NCBI GenBank assembly: GCA_964057225.1
Contig: OZ059895.1
Span: forward strand, 22,082,688-22,146,687
Source of the DNA: Auanema rhodensis
Lineage: Eukaryota; Nematoda; Chromadorea; Rhabditida; Rhabditidae
Direction of reading: 5' to 3'
Length of the DNA stretch: 64,000 nt
Shown: positions 63,836 through 64,000 of the stretch, piece after piece
Position numbering within the stretch: position 1 is the stretch's first letter
How the letters are laid out: the number at the start of each line of letters is the position of its first letter
The notes under the pieces: generated by a model
What the model was told of the DNA's origin: nothing
The model's input: only the letters and a program-made list of their open reading frames with translations
Databases searched by the model: none
Position numbers and translations under genes: made by a program

Positions 63836-64000
63836 TCGATATTGGTGCATGGTAACCATGACTTTGAAATTTACGTGAACTTTAATTTATGCTAATTAAG
63901 TGTACACATGATGTGCGCTTGGTATGTAACTCGCTTCACGTGAAAGATAAAGAGATGCGGTTTTCAAAATTAGATTCCCCATGTCCATATTAGTCTAAAA
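63836..64000 (+). repeat. Partial last monomer, cut by the window end
   Basis: The last copy begins at tcgatattgg and stops after 165 bp at ctaaaa, 11 bp short of a full unit. It is of alpha-like type (gtgcgc, gataaag) but with catgtcc. The cut is the window edge rather than the array edge, so the array continues to the right. Confidence 0.95.

Larger units (their letters stand above)
1..64000 (+). repeat. Satellite DNA array, 176-bp monomer, 362 complete copies
   Basis: The window consists only of direct tandem copies of one monomer. With 'ttaatattgg' taken as the start, copies begin at 1, 177, 353, 529, 705 and so on, and the last one begins at 63836. Of 362 complete monomers, 336 are exactly 176 bp and 26 are 175, 183, 191, 170 or 178 bp; these lengths add up exactly to the observed distance. 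Copies differ mainly at about 15 recurrent two-state sites, with few private changes. All are in the same orientation. No gene is possible across the array: 176 is not a multiple of 3, so a stop codon in one frame of the monomer appears in every frame within three monomers, on either strand. The unit length, A+T richness and homogenisation are typical of centromeric or pericentromeric satellites of plants and animals; that role is inferred. I do not recognise the family. Confidence 0.98.

Noticed and set aside
1-64000. CRISPR array
   Set aside because: The repeats are 176 bp and directly adjacent, with no unique spacers and no cas genes; direct repeats in CRISPR arrays are much shorter and alternate with spacers.
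1-64000. Open reading frames or a repeat protein
   Set aside because: The unit is 176 bp (2 modulo 3) and contains several stop codons on each strand, so all frames close within at most three units. Length variants do not keep a frame, and any short ORF would be a repeated artefact.
1-64000. Known alpha satellite or a CENP-B-box satellite
   Set aside because: The unit length is close to 171 bp, but I find no CENP-B-box core (ttcg followed by cggg at the proper spacing), and the sequence does not resemble alpha satellite.
1-64000. rDNA, 5S or tRNA gene clusters
   Set aside because: No conserved rRNA segment, A/B-box promoter pair or cloverleaf was seen; a 176-bp unit of 32% G+C is also unlike these genes.
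1-64000. Hidden bacterial or viral gene system
   Set aside because: The whole window was read in register, and no sequence outside the satellite remains to hold one.
1-64000. Assembly collapse or false expansion
   Set aside because: It cannot be excluded without reads. However, many different block offsets and single-copy changes argue against simple artificial repetition of one segment, so I treat the order as real but unverified.

Overview
The whole 64,000-base window is a single tandem satellite DNA array. It is made of head-to-tail copies of one AT-rich monomer of about 176 bp (about 32% G+C by hand count of the consensus). All copies lie in the same orientation, from the first base to the last. 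I see no protein-coding gene, RNA gene, transposon, inversion, spacer or unique sequence. Counting monomers from the recurring start 'ttaatattgg/ttgatattgg' gives 362 complete monomers plus a 165-bp partial one (63836-64000). This closes exactly: 362 x 176 plus the net +123 bp of the 26 length-variant monomers I found equals 63,835.

This layout fits the centromeric or other heterochromatic satellite of a eukaryote. A 176-bp unit is near nucleosome-plus-linker length, as in many plant and animal centromere satellites. I do not recognise the monomer and cannot name the species. Each monomer carries four short dyad symmetries (catggtaaccatg, gtgtacac, gtgcac, ttcacgtgaa) within about 100 bp, followed by two A/T-rich stretches. 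No CENP-B box is seen.

Layout: 1-2.5 kb, irregular 176-bp monomers with some 9-monomer (1,584 bp) structure. 2.5-11 kb, a mosaic of blocks duplicated at offsets of 1,414, 2,110, 3,348 and 5,633 bp, containing all the 175-bp and 183-bp monomers. 11-20 kb, a zone with eight 191-bp monomers, two 170-bp derivatives and a tandem 7-monomer (1,247 bp) duplication. 20.6-27.2 kb, a 13-monomer (2,288 bp) higher-order repeat in about three copies. 27.2-39.3 kb, mixed blocks at offsets of 1,584, 2,816 and 4,400 bp. 39.3-47 kb, 4-monomer (704 bp) cycles and a 3,174-bp duplication carrying all five 178-bp monomers. 46.6-50.3 kb, a 9-monomer (1,584 bp) repeat. 50.3-64 kb, blocks at offsets of 1,760, 2,640, 2,112 and 1,408 bp.

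The monomers differ at a limited set of mostly two-state sites, so they fall into types. In the right half an ordered cassette recurs: alpha (gtgcgc, catttcc), beta (ggcaacc, tttaaaat, gtcaaag), gamma (gatgaag, cctcatg, aaacgaat), and often a fourth unit delta. There is no single fixed higher-order repeat; the array looks like a product of repeated local block duplication by unequal exchange or conversion. At least five of the recurrent two-state sites are CpG versus TpG/CpA, consistent with cytosine methylation and deamination.
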